Part shown: one piece after another, positions 51,173-64,000 of the stretch
How positions within the stretch are numbered: the stretch's first letter is position 1
How the letters are laid out: each line of letters starts with the position of its first letter
Notes under the pieces: model-generated
Databases searched by the model: none
Seen by the model: only the letters and a program-made list of their open reading frames with translations
Told to the model about the DNA's origin: nothing
Assembly (NCBI GenBank): GCA_003151335.1
Contig: PLXE01000036.1
Span: 62,001-126,000, forward strand
DNA length: 64,000 nt
Reading direction: 5' to 3'
Origin: Acidobacteriaceae bacterium
GTDB lineage: Bacteria > Acidobacteriota > Terriglobia > Terriglobales > Acidobacteriaceae
Program-made: the position numbers and the translations under genes

Positions 51173-51266
51173 CAGTTGCCAGTAGCCAGTAGCCAGTAGC
51201 CAGTTGCCAGCAGTCAGTTGCAGCGCTCAGCACTCAGCAGTCGGCACTCAGCATTCAGCACTCAGC
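51173..51266 (+). repeat. Thirteen-unit heptad array
   Basis: From 51173 the sequence runs in exact 7-base steps through 51263: CAGTTGC, CAGTAGC three times, CAGTTGC, CAGCAGT, CAGTTGC, AGCGCTC, AGCACTC, AGCAGTC, GGCACTC, AGCATTC, AGCACTC. There is no phase slip, although the unit changes from CAG(T/C)xGC to AGCxxTC. A short related run follows at 51409-51437 (CTGACTG CTGAATG), just before alaS. Confidence 0.85.
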
Positions 51267-51299
51267 TAAAAGTACTGTTTCGTATCAAAATCGTAGCTT

Positions 51300-51360
51300 T
51301 GTCATCCTGAGCGGAGGCGGCGCCGGGTTTGCGCCGCCGGAGTCGAAGGGCCCCTATCGC
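51300..51360 (+). repeat. TCATCCTGAG dispersed repeat, intact copy upstream of alaS
   Basis: TGTCATCCTGAGCGGA and CGGAGTCGAAGGGCCCCTAT flank the palindrome GGCGGCGC (51316-51323) / GCGCCGCC (51331-51338). Same frame as the 23714 copy, different centre. Confidence 0.75.
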
Positions 51361-51471
51361 GAGCGGTCATTCGCCATCTGTCAGCCAACTTCCTGATGCG
51401 AAGCCTTGTTTGGCTGAATGCTGACTGCTGAATGCTACCACCCGACTGCTGTTAGAATTTCCTCATTCCCT

Positions 51472-54405
<2,934 letters not shown>

Positions 54406-54440
54406 AAGAGGCGGCAAGAAACAGCCGCCAGGAGGGCTTT

Positions 54441-54797
54441 GTGCGCAAGATATTGATGCTGACTCTGGTGCTAATGGTCTCTGCCGTCTGGTTGCAGGCG
54501 CAAGATGCGGCCAAGACGAGCGGCAAGACGTCCGACCTGGAGACGATCGAAGGATGCCTGCAGCACTCTGCGGGGCAATACACGCTCATCGACAGCACGA
54601 ACACGATCCATCACCTTGTAGGCGGCGGCGCAAGGCTCAGCCACCATATTGGCCACCAGGTTGAAATCACCGGTAAGCCCGGGGTGCGGACCCTGGACGC
54701 CACTCCTCAGGGCGGTGCATCCGCTGCGGTGGTGCAACCGATTATTGAGGTAAAGAGCGTCAAACATATAGCGGAGACTTGCACCTCCGGCAACTGA
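54441..54797 (+). CDS. Small exported OB-fold-like protein downstream of alaS
   Basis: 118 residues starting at a GTG with GGAGGG 7-12 bases upstream. Signal peptide MRKILMLTLVLMVSAVWLQA. The mature part, DLETIEGCLQHSAGQYTLID, HLVGGGARLSHHIGHQVEIT and GKPGVRTLDATPQGGASAAV, ends with VKSVKHIAETC. It has the same outline as the small secreted protein at 8651-9016 (a short beta domain with HHxxH/GHxVEITG near the middle). It lies 35 bases after alaS and may be transcribed with it. Function unknown. Confidence 0.72.
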   Translation: MRKILMLTLVLMVSAVWLQAQDAAKTSGKTSDLETIEGCLQHSAGQYTLIDSTNTIHHLVGGGARLSHHIGHQVEITGKPGVRTLDATPQGGASAAVVQPIIEVKSVKHIAETCTSGN

Positions 54798-54906
54798 TTT
54801 GGGCGCGAAGGGCTCTGCTGAAGCGTCCGATGTCAAATTACGATTCGGACATGAATCGGCTTCCAGCCGCGCGCAGAGGGGCCTCTTTTTTCCGGACGAA
54901 CAGCAG

Positions 54907-54950
54907 GTCCTCGACCCGCCCGCCGCGGCGGGCTCGCTCGGGATGGCAGC
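54907..54950 (-). repeat. Partial TCATCCTGAG-type repeat
   Basis: TCCTCGACCCGCCCGCCGCG with its continuation GGCGGGCTCGCTCGGGATGG is a shorter, diverged inverted copy: palindrome CCCGCCGCGGCGGG flanked by fragments of the usual arms. It lies directly before the hisS stop codon. Confidence 0.65.
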
Positions 54951-56234
54951 TTAATTATTAGTTCTTAAATGCGCTGCCAACTCCGTCCGCGGCACCTGCA
55001 CCTGCTTACCGCTGGCCAGGTCCTTCACCGCGAACTGCTCTGCCGCCACTTCGTTTTCTCCGACAATCACGATGAATCGCGCCCCAACTTTCTCGGCACT
55101 CTCGAACGACTTCTTCAGCCGGAACGTCTCATCGCCGATGTCGGCGCTGATGCCCGCGCGGCGCAACTCTCGCGCCAGCTTGAGCGCATGTCTGTTCATC
55201 CCCGCGCCCAGCGCAGCGATGTACGCCTGCACCTTCCCGGCCGGCTCCTCACCCTGCGATTGCAACGCCAGAATCAGCCGGTCTTCCCCGATGGCGAAGC
55301 CGATGCCCGGCGCCTTCGGCCCATCGAGCGACTCCGAAAGGCCATCGTAGCGGCCGCCGCCCAGTACCGCGCTTTGCGCGCCCAGTCCGCCGTGGGTGAA
55401 CTCGAAGGTCGTGCGCGTGTAGTAATCCAGCCCGCGTACCATGCGCTCGTTGATCGTGTAGGCGATGCCGACCGCATCCAGCATCGCACGCACCGCCGCA
55501 AAGTGCGCACGGCAAGGCTCGTCGAGATACTGGCTGATCTTGGGCAGCTTCTCGATGATCGGCTGGTCCGCTGGCACTTTGCAGTCGAGCACACGCAGCG
55601 GATTAGTCTCGGTGCGACGCTGGCAGTCGGCGCACATCTGCTGCACCACGGGCTGCAAAGCCTCGCGCAGCGCCTGGTTATAGCGCGTGCGATCTTCGGC
55701 GCAGCCCACGGAATTCAACTGCAACTGCCAATCGCGCAGGCCGACCTCGTCGAGCAGCGTGGCCAGCATCTCCAGCAATTCCGCATCGCGCAACGGCGAC
55801 TCGCTGCCCGCGCTTGGCGGCCCGATGATCTCCGCGTCGATCTGATAGAACTGGCGGTAGCGGCCCTTCTGCGGACGCTCGCGCCGGAATTGCGGTCCCA
55901 TGCAATACAGCTTCTGCAGCGTTCCTTTCTTGTCGAGACCGTGTTCGATGTAGGCTCGCACCACGCCCGCGGTGGCCTCCGGACGCAAGGTCAGCGACTG
56001 TGCCTTCTCGCTCTGTGCGCGCGCCTTGTCCTCCCAGGTGAACATCTCTTTGGAAACGATGTCAGTTTCTTCGCCCACGCTGCGCGAGAAGAGCTGCGTG
56101 TCCTCGAAGATCGGGGTGCGGATCTCGTGATAGTTGTAGCGCGCGAAGACGTCGCGCACCTGCGCCTCCACCCGGTTCCATAGGTCGGTGTCGGGTGGGA
56201 GAAGATCGCGAGTTCCACGGACTGCTTTGATCAT
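54951..56234 (-). CDS. hisS: Histidyl-tRNA synthetase
   Basis: 427 residues from the ATG at 56234; upstream in-frame TTG (56249) lies in a heptad repeat and is not preferred. Motif 1 region RGTRDLLPPDTDLWNRVEAQ, motif 2 TAGVVRAYIEHG and QFRRERPQKGRYRQFYQIDA, the His-A signature RMVRGLDYYTRTTFEFTHGG in the centre, motif 3 GIGFAIGEDRLILALQSQGE, and the anticodon-binding end LKLARELRRAGISADIG. It charges tRNA-His in the cytosol. Length is normal. Confidence 0.95.
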   Translation of the reverse strand: MIKAVRGTRDLLPPDTDLWNRVEAQVRDVFARYNYHEIRTPIFEDTQLFSRSVGEETDIVSKEMFTWEDKARAQSEKAQSLTLRPEATAGVVRAYIEHGLDKKGTLQKLYCMGPQFRRERPQKGRYRQFYQIDAEIIGPPSAGSESPLRDAELLEMLATLLDEVGLRDWQLQLNSVGCAEDRTRYNQALREALQPVVQQMCADCQRRTETNPLRVLDCKVPADQPIIEKLPKISQYLDEPCRAHFAAVRAMLDAVGIAYTINERMVRGLDYYTRTTFEFTHGGLGAQSAVLGGGRYDGLSESLDGPKAPGIGFAIGEDRLILALQSQGEEPAGKVQAYIAALGAGMNRHALKLARELRRAGISADIGDETFRLKKSFESAEKVGARFIVIVGENEVAAEQFAVKDLASGKQVQVPRTELAAHLRTNN

Positions 56235-56244
56235 GAGAATCAGT

Positions 56245-56390
56245 TTCAAGTTTCAAGTTTCAAGTTGCCACTGGAAGGTCTCTCGCCGCAACCGCCGCTT
56301 CCTTGGCTGTTAAATCCAGTGCTGTTTCGGCTGGACGAACCAGCGACCGGAACGGAAACTTGAAACTCGAAACTTGAAACTCGAAACTAC
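56245..56390 (-). repeat. Two TTTCAAG heptad arrays around the hisS promoter
   Basis: TTTCAAGTTTCAAGTTTCAA at 56245-56264 is three 7-base units; 56357-56388 reads TTGAAACTCGAAACTTGAAA in the opposite sense. The two arrays are inverted relative to each other, about 90 bases apart, and the second overlaps the last codons of the carbonic anhydrase gene. Confidence 0.75.
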
Positions 56391-56905
56391 TTCTTCCTCT
56401 CCGCCAGATAATTTTCCTTGTAGCCCAAATAATTCCGCGCGTAACGCAGGATCGTCTCCTGGTCCGCCTCGCTCAACCGCTTGCGCACCTTGCCGGGAAC
56501 TCCCATCACCAGCGAGCCCGGTTCTACGATCGTTTCCTCGGGAATCACCGTGCCCGCCGCAATAATCGATCCCGCGCCTATGCGCGCTCCATTCAGGATG
56601 ACCACGCCCATGCCGATCAGGCAGCGGTCTTCAACGACGCAGCCGTGCAGCGTGACCGAATGGCCCACGGTCACCCAATCGCCGACGACCACCGGCCACT
56701 GATTCAACATGCCGTGCAGCACGCTGCAATCCTGGATGTTGCTGTTGGCGCCCACCCGGATGAAGTGCACGTCGCCGCGCAGCACGGCATTCATCCAGAC
56801 GCTGGCGTTCTCGCCCAGCACCACGTCGCCGATCAACTGCGCCGAGTCGTCAACGTAACACGACGGCGGCACGGTCGGGCCAATTCCTTGGTAAGAGCGG
56901 ATCAT
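56387..56905 (-). CDS. Gamma-class carbonic anhydrase-like protein
   Basis: 172 residues of left-handed parallel beta-helix. VVLGENASVWMNAVLRGDVH and FIRVGANSNIQDCSVLHGM carry the conserved Arg-Gly-Asp and Gln/Asp, and DWVTVGHSVTLHGCVVEDRC has two His that, with one from the region of HG, make the metal site. IGMGVVILNGARIGAGSIIA and IVEPGSLVMGVPGKVRKRL are the hexapeptide repeats and tail. Many relatives act as carbonic anhydrases (CamH/YrdA types), others bind acyl groups. It lies upstream of hisS on the same strand, across the heptad arrays. Confidence 0.88.
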   Translation of the reverse strand: MIRSYQGIGPTVPPSCYVDDSAQLIGDVVLGENASVWMNAVLRGDVHFIRVGANSNIQDCSVLHGMLNQWPVVVGDWVTVGHSVTLHGCVVEDRCLIGMGVVILNGARIGAGSIIAAGTVIPEETIVEPGSLVMGVPGKVRKRLSEADQETILRYARNYLGYKENYLAERKK

Positions 56906-57343
56906 TGCGTTCGTCGGTAAGTCTTTGAAAATACCATGCCAGACGCGTGAAGCGAAATGAAGACAGCGGCAGCTGACACCAGGCAGGCGGAGGTTATTGA
57001 GGGAAGAGGCTTTGCGGTTGGTTCTTGCGGGGTCGAACTCTCATTTCCTGTGCGCAAAACGGGGCCTCGCGGATGCCTTGCCCGCAAAAGTAGCACGACT
57101 TTGGCCTCAAAAGAGTAATGCCTGGGAGCTATTAAGTCCTTATATATCAGCTACCTAAAATTCACCTACGACGTTTTCGGCATGGGCAAAACCACGATCT
57201 TCGGATACAAGAGCAATAGCGCCTCTTTTGCCGTAAATGCGGCAACAATTTTAATCCCTAGGCACACCTTGATGCTGAAGAGCAGCACCGACGCCAGTTC
57301 GCACTTAAGAATCGAATCCGCAGTGGAAGAATCGGGGAATTGG
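56906..57343. other. Gap upstream of the lone receiver protein
   Basis: 438 bases without a recognised gene. An AT-rich stretch at 57132-57170 (TTATATATCAGCTACC) would be a suitable promoter for the receiver gene. The upstream in-frame ATGs (57182, 57272) extend the receiver frame but lack ribosome-binding sites. Confidence 0.4.
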
Positions 57344-57703
57344 ATGGATGCAGTCCGCCAGAAGACGGTGCTCTGTATTGATGATGAGACCATTGGCCTG
57401 CGAGTGCGAAAGATCATGTTGGAGAACCATGGGCTCCGGGTACTCACCGCCAGCGATGGGCAGCAAGGGATAGCTCTCTTCGAGCAGAACAGTGTTGACC
57501 TGGTCGTGCTGGACTTCTACATGCCGGGCCTCAACGGGGGACAGGTAGCGGCCGAAATGCGCCGCCGCCGGCCCAAAGTCCCGATCATTTTCTTGTCGGC
57601 ATACTTCTCCCTGCCGTCCGACGCGCTGGAGATTGCCGACGCCTTCATTACCAAGGGCGAACCGCCCGAAGTGCTTATCGAAAAAATTGAGCAACTCATG
57701 TGA
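57344..57703 (+). CDS. Single-domain response regulator
   Basis: 119 residues from the ATG at 57344 (GGGGA about nine bases upstream). A complete receiver: VLCIDDETIGLRVRKIMLEN (Asp13, Asp14), VDLVVLDFYMPGLNGGQVAA (Asp57), IIFLSAYFSLPSDALEIADA (Ser85) and AFITKGEPPEVLIEKIEQLM (Lys104). There is no output domain, so it works as a CheY-type or phosphorelay protein or binds a partner. No histidine kinase is adjacent. The start could also lie at 57272 or 57182, giving an N-terminal extension without known motif. Confidence 0.85.
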   Translation: MDAVRQKTVLCIDDETIGLRVRKIMLENHGLRVLTASDGQQGIALFEQNSVDLVVLDFYMPGLNGGQVAAEMRRRRPKVPIIFLSAYFSLPSDALEIADAFITKGEPPEVLIEKIEQLM

Positions 57704-57751
57704 AGGGACGAGCAATCGATTCCCGAGCTGCCAGCCGCCTGCAACCAGCCT

Positions 57752-58366
57752 TTACTCGCCCTTCCACTGATACGCGCCGGGCTGCGGCAGTCCCACATGC
57801 GCCAGCACGCGATTGACGAATTCGCGCGCGATCTCGTCGGTCGAGACCGGGCGGAAGTAAAACGCCGGGATCACCGGAAAGATGGTGGCGCCGGCTTCGG
57901 CGGCCAGCATCATGTTGCGCAGGTGGATCAGGTTGAACGGGGTTTCGCGCACGCACAGGATCAGCGGCCGGCGCTCCTTCAGGCAGACGTCGGCGGCGCG
58001 CTCGATGAGCTGGATCGCCATTCCATGCACGATGCGCGCCAGCGTCCCCACACTGCAAGGCAGCACGATCATGGCGTCGGTCCGATAGGAACCGCTGGCC
58101 ACATTGGCCCCGATGTCCGAATTGTTCTGCTGGCAGATTTTCTGCGAAGGCCGTCCCAACAGTTTCTGGATCAACTCATTGCGGCCCGACACCTGAAGTT
58201 CTTCGGCCATCACCCGCAGGCCGCTGTCGGAGAGAATAAGATTGACGTTGGCGACGCGTTCGTCGCAGTCCAACGCATCCAGCAGGTGCTTGGCGAAGAT
58301 GGAGCCACTGGCGCCGGTGATGGCGACGGTCAAGGTCTGCGGTGCTGTAGGGGTCTGCGCCAGCAT
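57752..58366 (-). CDS. ubiX: Flavin prenyltransferase UbiX
   Basis: 204 residues. TLTVAITGASGSIFAKHLLD at the N-terminus binds FMN, SDIGANVASGSYRTDAMIVL, PCSVGTLARIVHGMAIQLIE and RAADVCLKERRPLILCVRET are all conserved, as is HLRNMMLAAEAGATIFPVIP and AFYFRPVSTDEI near the end. UbiX makes prenylated FMN for UbiD-type decarboxylases in quinone and aromatic acid metabolism. ubiD is not in the window. Divergent from larB across 150 bases that include degenerate heptads. Confidence 0.93.
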   Translation of the reverse strand: MLAQTPTAPQTLTVAITGASGSIFAKHLLDALDCDERVANVNLILSDSGLRVMAEELQVSGRNELIQKLLGRPSQKICQQNNSDIGANVASGSYRTDAMIVLPCSVGTLARIVHGMAIQLIERAADVCLKERRPLILCVRETPFNLIHLRNMMLAAEAGATIFPVIPAFYFRPVSTDEIAREFVNRVLAHVGLPQPGAYQWKGE

Positions 58367-58449
58367 CTAAGCTTCACATCGTATCACTCGGCCGTGGCGG
58401 GTTCGGCAACCGCACCGATGGGCCCGGTACAATCCTCTGGTAGGACTTG

Positions 58450-58520
58450 CATCTTGAGTCTCGAAACTTGAAACTGGAAACTCGATTCTTGCCTGACTAC
58501 TGGCTCCTGACGACTGCCCC
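58450..58520 (+). repeat. Heptad-like repeat before larB
   Basis: CTCGAAACTTGAAACTGGAA, ACTCGAT and then TGACTAC TGGCTCC TGACGAC TGCCCCA keep an approximate 7-base step up to the larB start. It is a weaker array than the one at 51173. Confidence 0.6.
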
Positions 58521-59270
58521 ATGACTTCTGACGCCATCAAGAAACTGTTCGACCGGGTAAAGCGAGGCAAGCTCTCTGCCGAGGAAGCGGTGCAGCGGCT
58601 GCGACATCTTCCCTTTGAGGACCTGGGCTTCGCCAACGTGGACCATCATCGGACGTTGCGAGTGGGCATGCCCGAAGTTATCTTCGGACCGGGAAAAACT
58701 CCACAGCAGTTTGCGGAGATTTTCGCGCGACTGGCGCAACCCGGCCACAACGTGCTGGCGACGCGCGTTTCGCCGGAGCAATCTCGCGCCGTGAAGCGCA
58801 AGTTTCGCAAAGCCGAATTCCACGAGCTGGCGCGCGCCATCACGCTCACGCAGGACAAGACTGTTTACGGCAAAGGGAAGATCGTCGTGGTTTCCGCCGG
58901 GACCAGCGACGTTCCGATCGCCGAAGAAGCGGTGGTCACGGCGCAGGCGATGGGCAACGAGGTGCAGCACGTGTACGACGTGGGAGTGGCCGGCATCCAT
59001 CGGCTGCTGGCCCGCCGCGAAGCGCTGACCCAGGCGCGCGTGGTGATCGTCTGCGCCGGAATGGAAGGCGCGCTGCCCAGCGTGGTCGGCGGCCTGGTCG
59101 GCGTGCCGGTGATTGCAGTGCCCACCAGCGTCGGTTATGGCGCTTCCTATGAGGGAATCGCAGCCCTGCTCGGCATGTTGAACTCCTGCGCCTCGAACGT
59201 CAGCGTGGTGAACATCGACAATGGCTTCGGCGCTGGCTACGTAGCGTCCATCATCAATCGGCTGGAGTAG
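58521..59270 (+). CDS. larB: LarB, nickel-pincer cofactor biosynthesis carboxylase
   Basis: 249 residues from the ATG at 58521. [20 protein letters not shown] and [20 protein letters not shown] form the helical N-terminus, [20 protein letters not shown] follows, and the PurE-like domain has [60 protein letters not shown] and [14 protein letters not shown]. LarB carboxylates and hydrolyses nicotinic acid adenine dinucleotide on the way to the pincer cofactor of lactate racemase-type enzymes. larC, larE and larA are not in the window, so the set is split or the gene is a stand-alone member. Confidence 0.92.
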   Translation: MTSDAIKKLFDRVKRGKLSAEEAVQRLRHLPFEDLGFANVDHHRTLRVGMPEVIFGPGKTPQQFAEIFARLAQPGHNVLATRVSPEQSRAVKRKFRKAEFHELARAITLTQDKTVYGKGKIVVVSAGTSDVPIAEEAVVTAQAMGNEVQHVYDVGVAGIHRLLARREALTQARVVIVCAGMEGALPSVVGGLVGVPVIAVPTSVGYGASYEGIAALLGMLNSCASNVSVVNIDNGFGAGYVASIINRLE

Positions 59271-59271
59271 T

Positions 59272-59332
59272 TCAGTTGCCAGTTGCCGGTAGTTGGCTAA
59301 CCCACTCACCACCAACCCCTAGCCCCTAGCCC

Positions 59333-59338
<6 letters not shown>
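59272..59338. repeat. Heptad array between larB and purB
   Basis: CAGTTGC CAGTTGC CGGTAGT TGGCTAA then, nearer purB, CCCCTAG CCCCTAG CCCCTAA, which runs into the last codons of purB. Two unrelated heptad types stand side by side. Confidence 0.7.
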
Positions 59339-60640
<1,302 letters not shown>

Positions 60641-60769
60641 GCGAGCTCCTTAGCAACCTGTGCGCAATTTTGCGGAAAGGAAAACTCTTCATTGTAACTG
60701 CTGGCGCGAAATGGGCTTCGATTTTCGCGCAAAACTAAAGCTGGCGGAGGTTTTGCCGATGACTGGGGA

Positions 60770-61093
60770 ATGAAGGACACGATTGCGCGAGACGCCCCCG
60801 CGTCGGCAGCCGGACTTCTTCCCCACGAGCGCCGCAGGGTAAACCGCATCCAGCTCCGCGCCCCTGTGCGGATCATCTACCAGGGTTTACTGGATGAGGA
60901 GTCGGCAGAAGGGATCTGCACCGACCTCAGCGAAGCCGGCCTCGGTTTCCAGACCCAGGCCAGCTTGTATGTTGGAGAAATCGTGGAGGTAGAATTCCGC
61001 GACCATGAGGCGACCCCCTTCCGCCTCCAGGTAAGACTGCTCTATAAGATGGGAAACTGCTATGGCGCTTATTTTGTAACTCCTGACTCCTGA
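60770..61093 (+). CDS. PilZ-domain protein
   Basis: 107 residues. RRRVNRIQLRAPVRIIYQGL has the RxxxR c-di-GMP motif, and GICTDLSEAGLGFQTQASLY the D/NxSxxG motif 28 residues on; EFRDHEATPFRLQVRLLYKM closes the barrel. PilZ domains bind cyclic di-GMP and control motility, biofilm or secretion. No enzyme domain is joined. The start is the ATG at 60770, inside GGGGAATGA. Partner genes are not evident, though the secretin system at 36 kb would be a natural target. Confidence 0.83.
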   Translation: MKDTIARDAPASAAGLLPHERRRVNRIQLRAPVRIIYQGLLDEESAEGICTDLSEAGLGFQTQASLYVGEIVEVEFRDHEATPFRLQVRLLYKMGNCYGAYFVTPDS

Positions 61094-61341
61094 TCCAGCA
61101 AGAACTGAAAAGAACGCGCCGGGCCTATGCAGTAAGCCCTCCTGGCTTAGCTCGCCGATTTCATTAAGGACGTAGCGATTTTTCTGCTGATGCTGGTCGC
61201 CCTCTTGCTGCCGATTCGGTCATTTATTCGCCCCCGTAGATCGACAATTCACTTTTAGGGTACGCACAGTCCGTCCGGTGGTCTTGTGCACGACCTTTCC
61301 CGGCAACACCGTTACGCCCGCGCTTGAGGTAATCTGAAGTC
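61094..61341. other. Gap before aspS with a possible membrane-peptide remnant
   Basis: A frame at about 61140-61258 reads LADFIKDVAIFLLMLVALLL and PIRSFIRPRRSTIHF with a stop at 61256-61258, but it has no start codon. It may be the rest of a decayed small membrane protein or chance. The last 70 bases should hold the aspS promoter. Confidence 0.35.
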
Positions 61342-63258
<1,917 letters not shown>

Positions 63259-63322
63259 AGCGTTGGTGATGTGCTCGTGCTATGGCTCGAGATGGATGGC
63301 ATAGAGAAAAAAACGAAAAGTA

Positions 63323-63400
63323 GGTCCCTCGACTCGCGCCGCGACCGCGCCAAATGCGGGCGCGGTTAAGAACATTCGCGGCGTTCCCTCGGGATGACAT
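63323..63400 (-). repeat. Diverged TCATCCTGAG-type repeat after aspS
   Basis: On the minus strand it begins ATGTCATCCCGAGGGAACGC and ends GCGAGTCGAGGGACC. The centre has the stem CCGCGCC...GGCGCGG (CGCGCC AAATGC GGGCGCG). Related to but different from the other copies. Confidence 0.6.
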
Positions 63401-63447
63401 ATTTATGAGACGATCCGGTTAGTGACCATCCCGACCACGAGGAACCT

Positions 63448-63927
63448 ATGTCCGAGAGAGGCGGCGTGATACGCACCGAAGTTCGCGGGCTCGATCTCTG
63501 CCTGGACGAGACCGCGTTGTGGCTGTCGAGGTCGGGCGAGTCCCTGACAGCCCCCATCCTGCTCACCCCTGCGGACGCAGAGAGGCTGGCCATGGAAATG
63601 GCCAAGGCGCAGTTGTGGGAATGGAACCAGATCGACGAACTGAAACGCAAGTCGGAGAAACGCTACAAGAATTATCTCGGATCGTGGCTGGTGATGTGCC
63701 TGGCTGCCTTCAGCGCCTATGTCGGCTTCCCCGGTTATTACCTGCCTGTATTCCTGCTGCTGATTTCGATTTTGCTGTGGTGGCGGGCCAGCTTTGTGGA
63801 GCGCAAGGACGAGCAGGCCGCCCGCGAGGAAAGAAACCAGTTCATTCCCGAGTGGAGCTACATTCGGCAGCGGCTGGAAGAATCCAGCACCACCGTGATC
63901 GGGAATTCTTCACAGCCCTCGGAATAA
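63448..63927 (+). CDS. Two-helix membrane hypothetical protein
   Basis: 159 residues from the ATG at 63448 (GAGGAA upstream). A soluble acidic start (GLDLCLDETALWLSRSGESL) and a helical linker (AERLAMEMAKAQLWEWNQID) lead to two close membrane helices (YLGSWLVMCLAAFSAYVGFP, LPVFLLLISILLWWRASFVE). A charged cytoplasmic tail of about 45 residues ends the protein. No known family. It stands alone at the right edge of the window. Confidence 0.72.
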   Translation: MSERGGVIRTEVRGLDLCLDETALWLSRSGESLTAPILLTPADAERLAMEMAKAQLWEWNQIDELKRKSEKRYKNYLGSWLVMCLAAFSAYVGFPGYYLPVFLLLISILLWWRASFVERKDEQAAREERNQFIPEWSYIRQRLEESSTTVIGNSSQPSE

Positions 63928-64000
63928 AACGCACGTCTCGATCGCGGAACTTCTGCCGTCCCTCCGGGACTCGGTCTTATTTCCCATGTCCAGCTAGCGC

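Noticed and set aside
61140..61258. A frame encoding a short hydrophobic peptide before aspS
   Set aside because: It has no ATG, GTG or TTG start and no ribosome-binding site, so it is noted only as a possible remnant.

Overview
The window reads as a stretch of an Acidobacteriota chromosome (Terriglobia/Koribacter-like). It is GC-rich, almost every intergenic gap is packed with short dispersed repeats, and it encodes a VWFA-domain secreted protein of a type typical of that phylum, a carboxypeptidase-regulatory-domain protein, TonB-type and secretin proteins, and several small secreted proteins seen mainly in acidobacteria. This assignment is inference from gene content; there is no rRNA gene to confirm it. 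I found no tRNA, rRNA, CRISPR array, prophage or complete insertion sequence.

Layout. 1-9 kb: a cut-off family-2 glycosyltransferase, an aminotransferase, a methyltransferase, a CsgG-like lipoprotein-type protein, an orphan NusG-like antiterminator, two tandem paralogous envelope proteins and a small secreted protein. 9-16 kb: an FtsB/DivIC-like division protein, cutA, udk and purine nucleoside phosphorylase, trxB, a HAMP-SpoIIE phosphatase and a decayed membrane glycosyltransferase. 16-31 kb: a VWFA protein, a TMTC-like TPR membrane protein followed by a histidine kinase/OmpR regulator pair, acyl-CoA dehydrogenase, a TlpA-like thioredoxin, a fatty-acid desaturase, two secreted peptidases and a TonB-like protein. 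31-44 kb: an oxidoreductase, an alpha/beta hydrolase, smpB-pepA, a secretin with two pseudopilins (part of a type II secretion/type IV pilus-like machine), two divergent esterases, a hydrogenase-maturation-type protease and DNA polymerase IV. 44-51 kb: a three-gene signalling locus built around an NtrC-type activator, aldehyde dehydrogenase, a cation-efflux protein and RlpA. 51-64 kb: a housekeeping run with alaS, hisS, a gamma-carbonic anhydrase, a lone receiver protein, ubiX, larB, purB, a PilZ protein and aspS.

The most unusual material lies between the genes. (1) A 93-94 bp hairpin element occurs twice (12083-12175 and 31736-31829). Each copy is inserted at the same point of a dispersed TCATCCTGAG repeat and is flanked by CTGAG on both sides, as a 5-bp target duplication would be. 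(2) Degenerate 7-bp tandem repeats occur in at least ten gaps; the best array has 13 units in perfect phase at 51173-51263. (3) A 186-bp palindrome at 42054-42239 has internal hairpins whose two copies differ by compensating base changes. (4) In the genes, the NtrC regulator is flanked by a phosphoacceptor-helix protein with no kinase domain and by a pseudo-receiver joined to a pseudo-phosphoacceptor domain. (5) The secretin carries a C-terminal cohesin-like domain, and both alaS and aspS carry unusual insertions.
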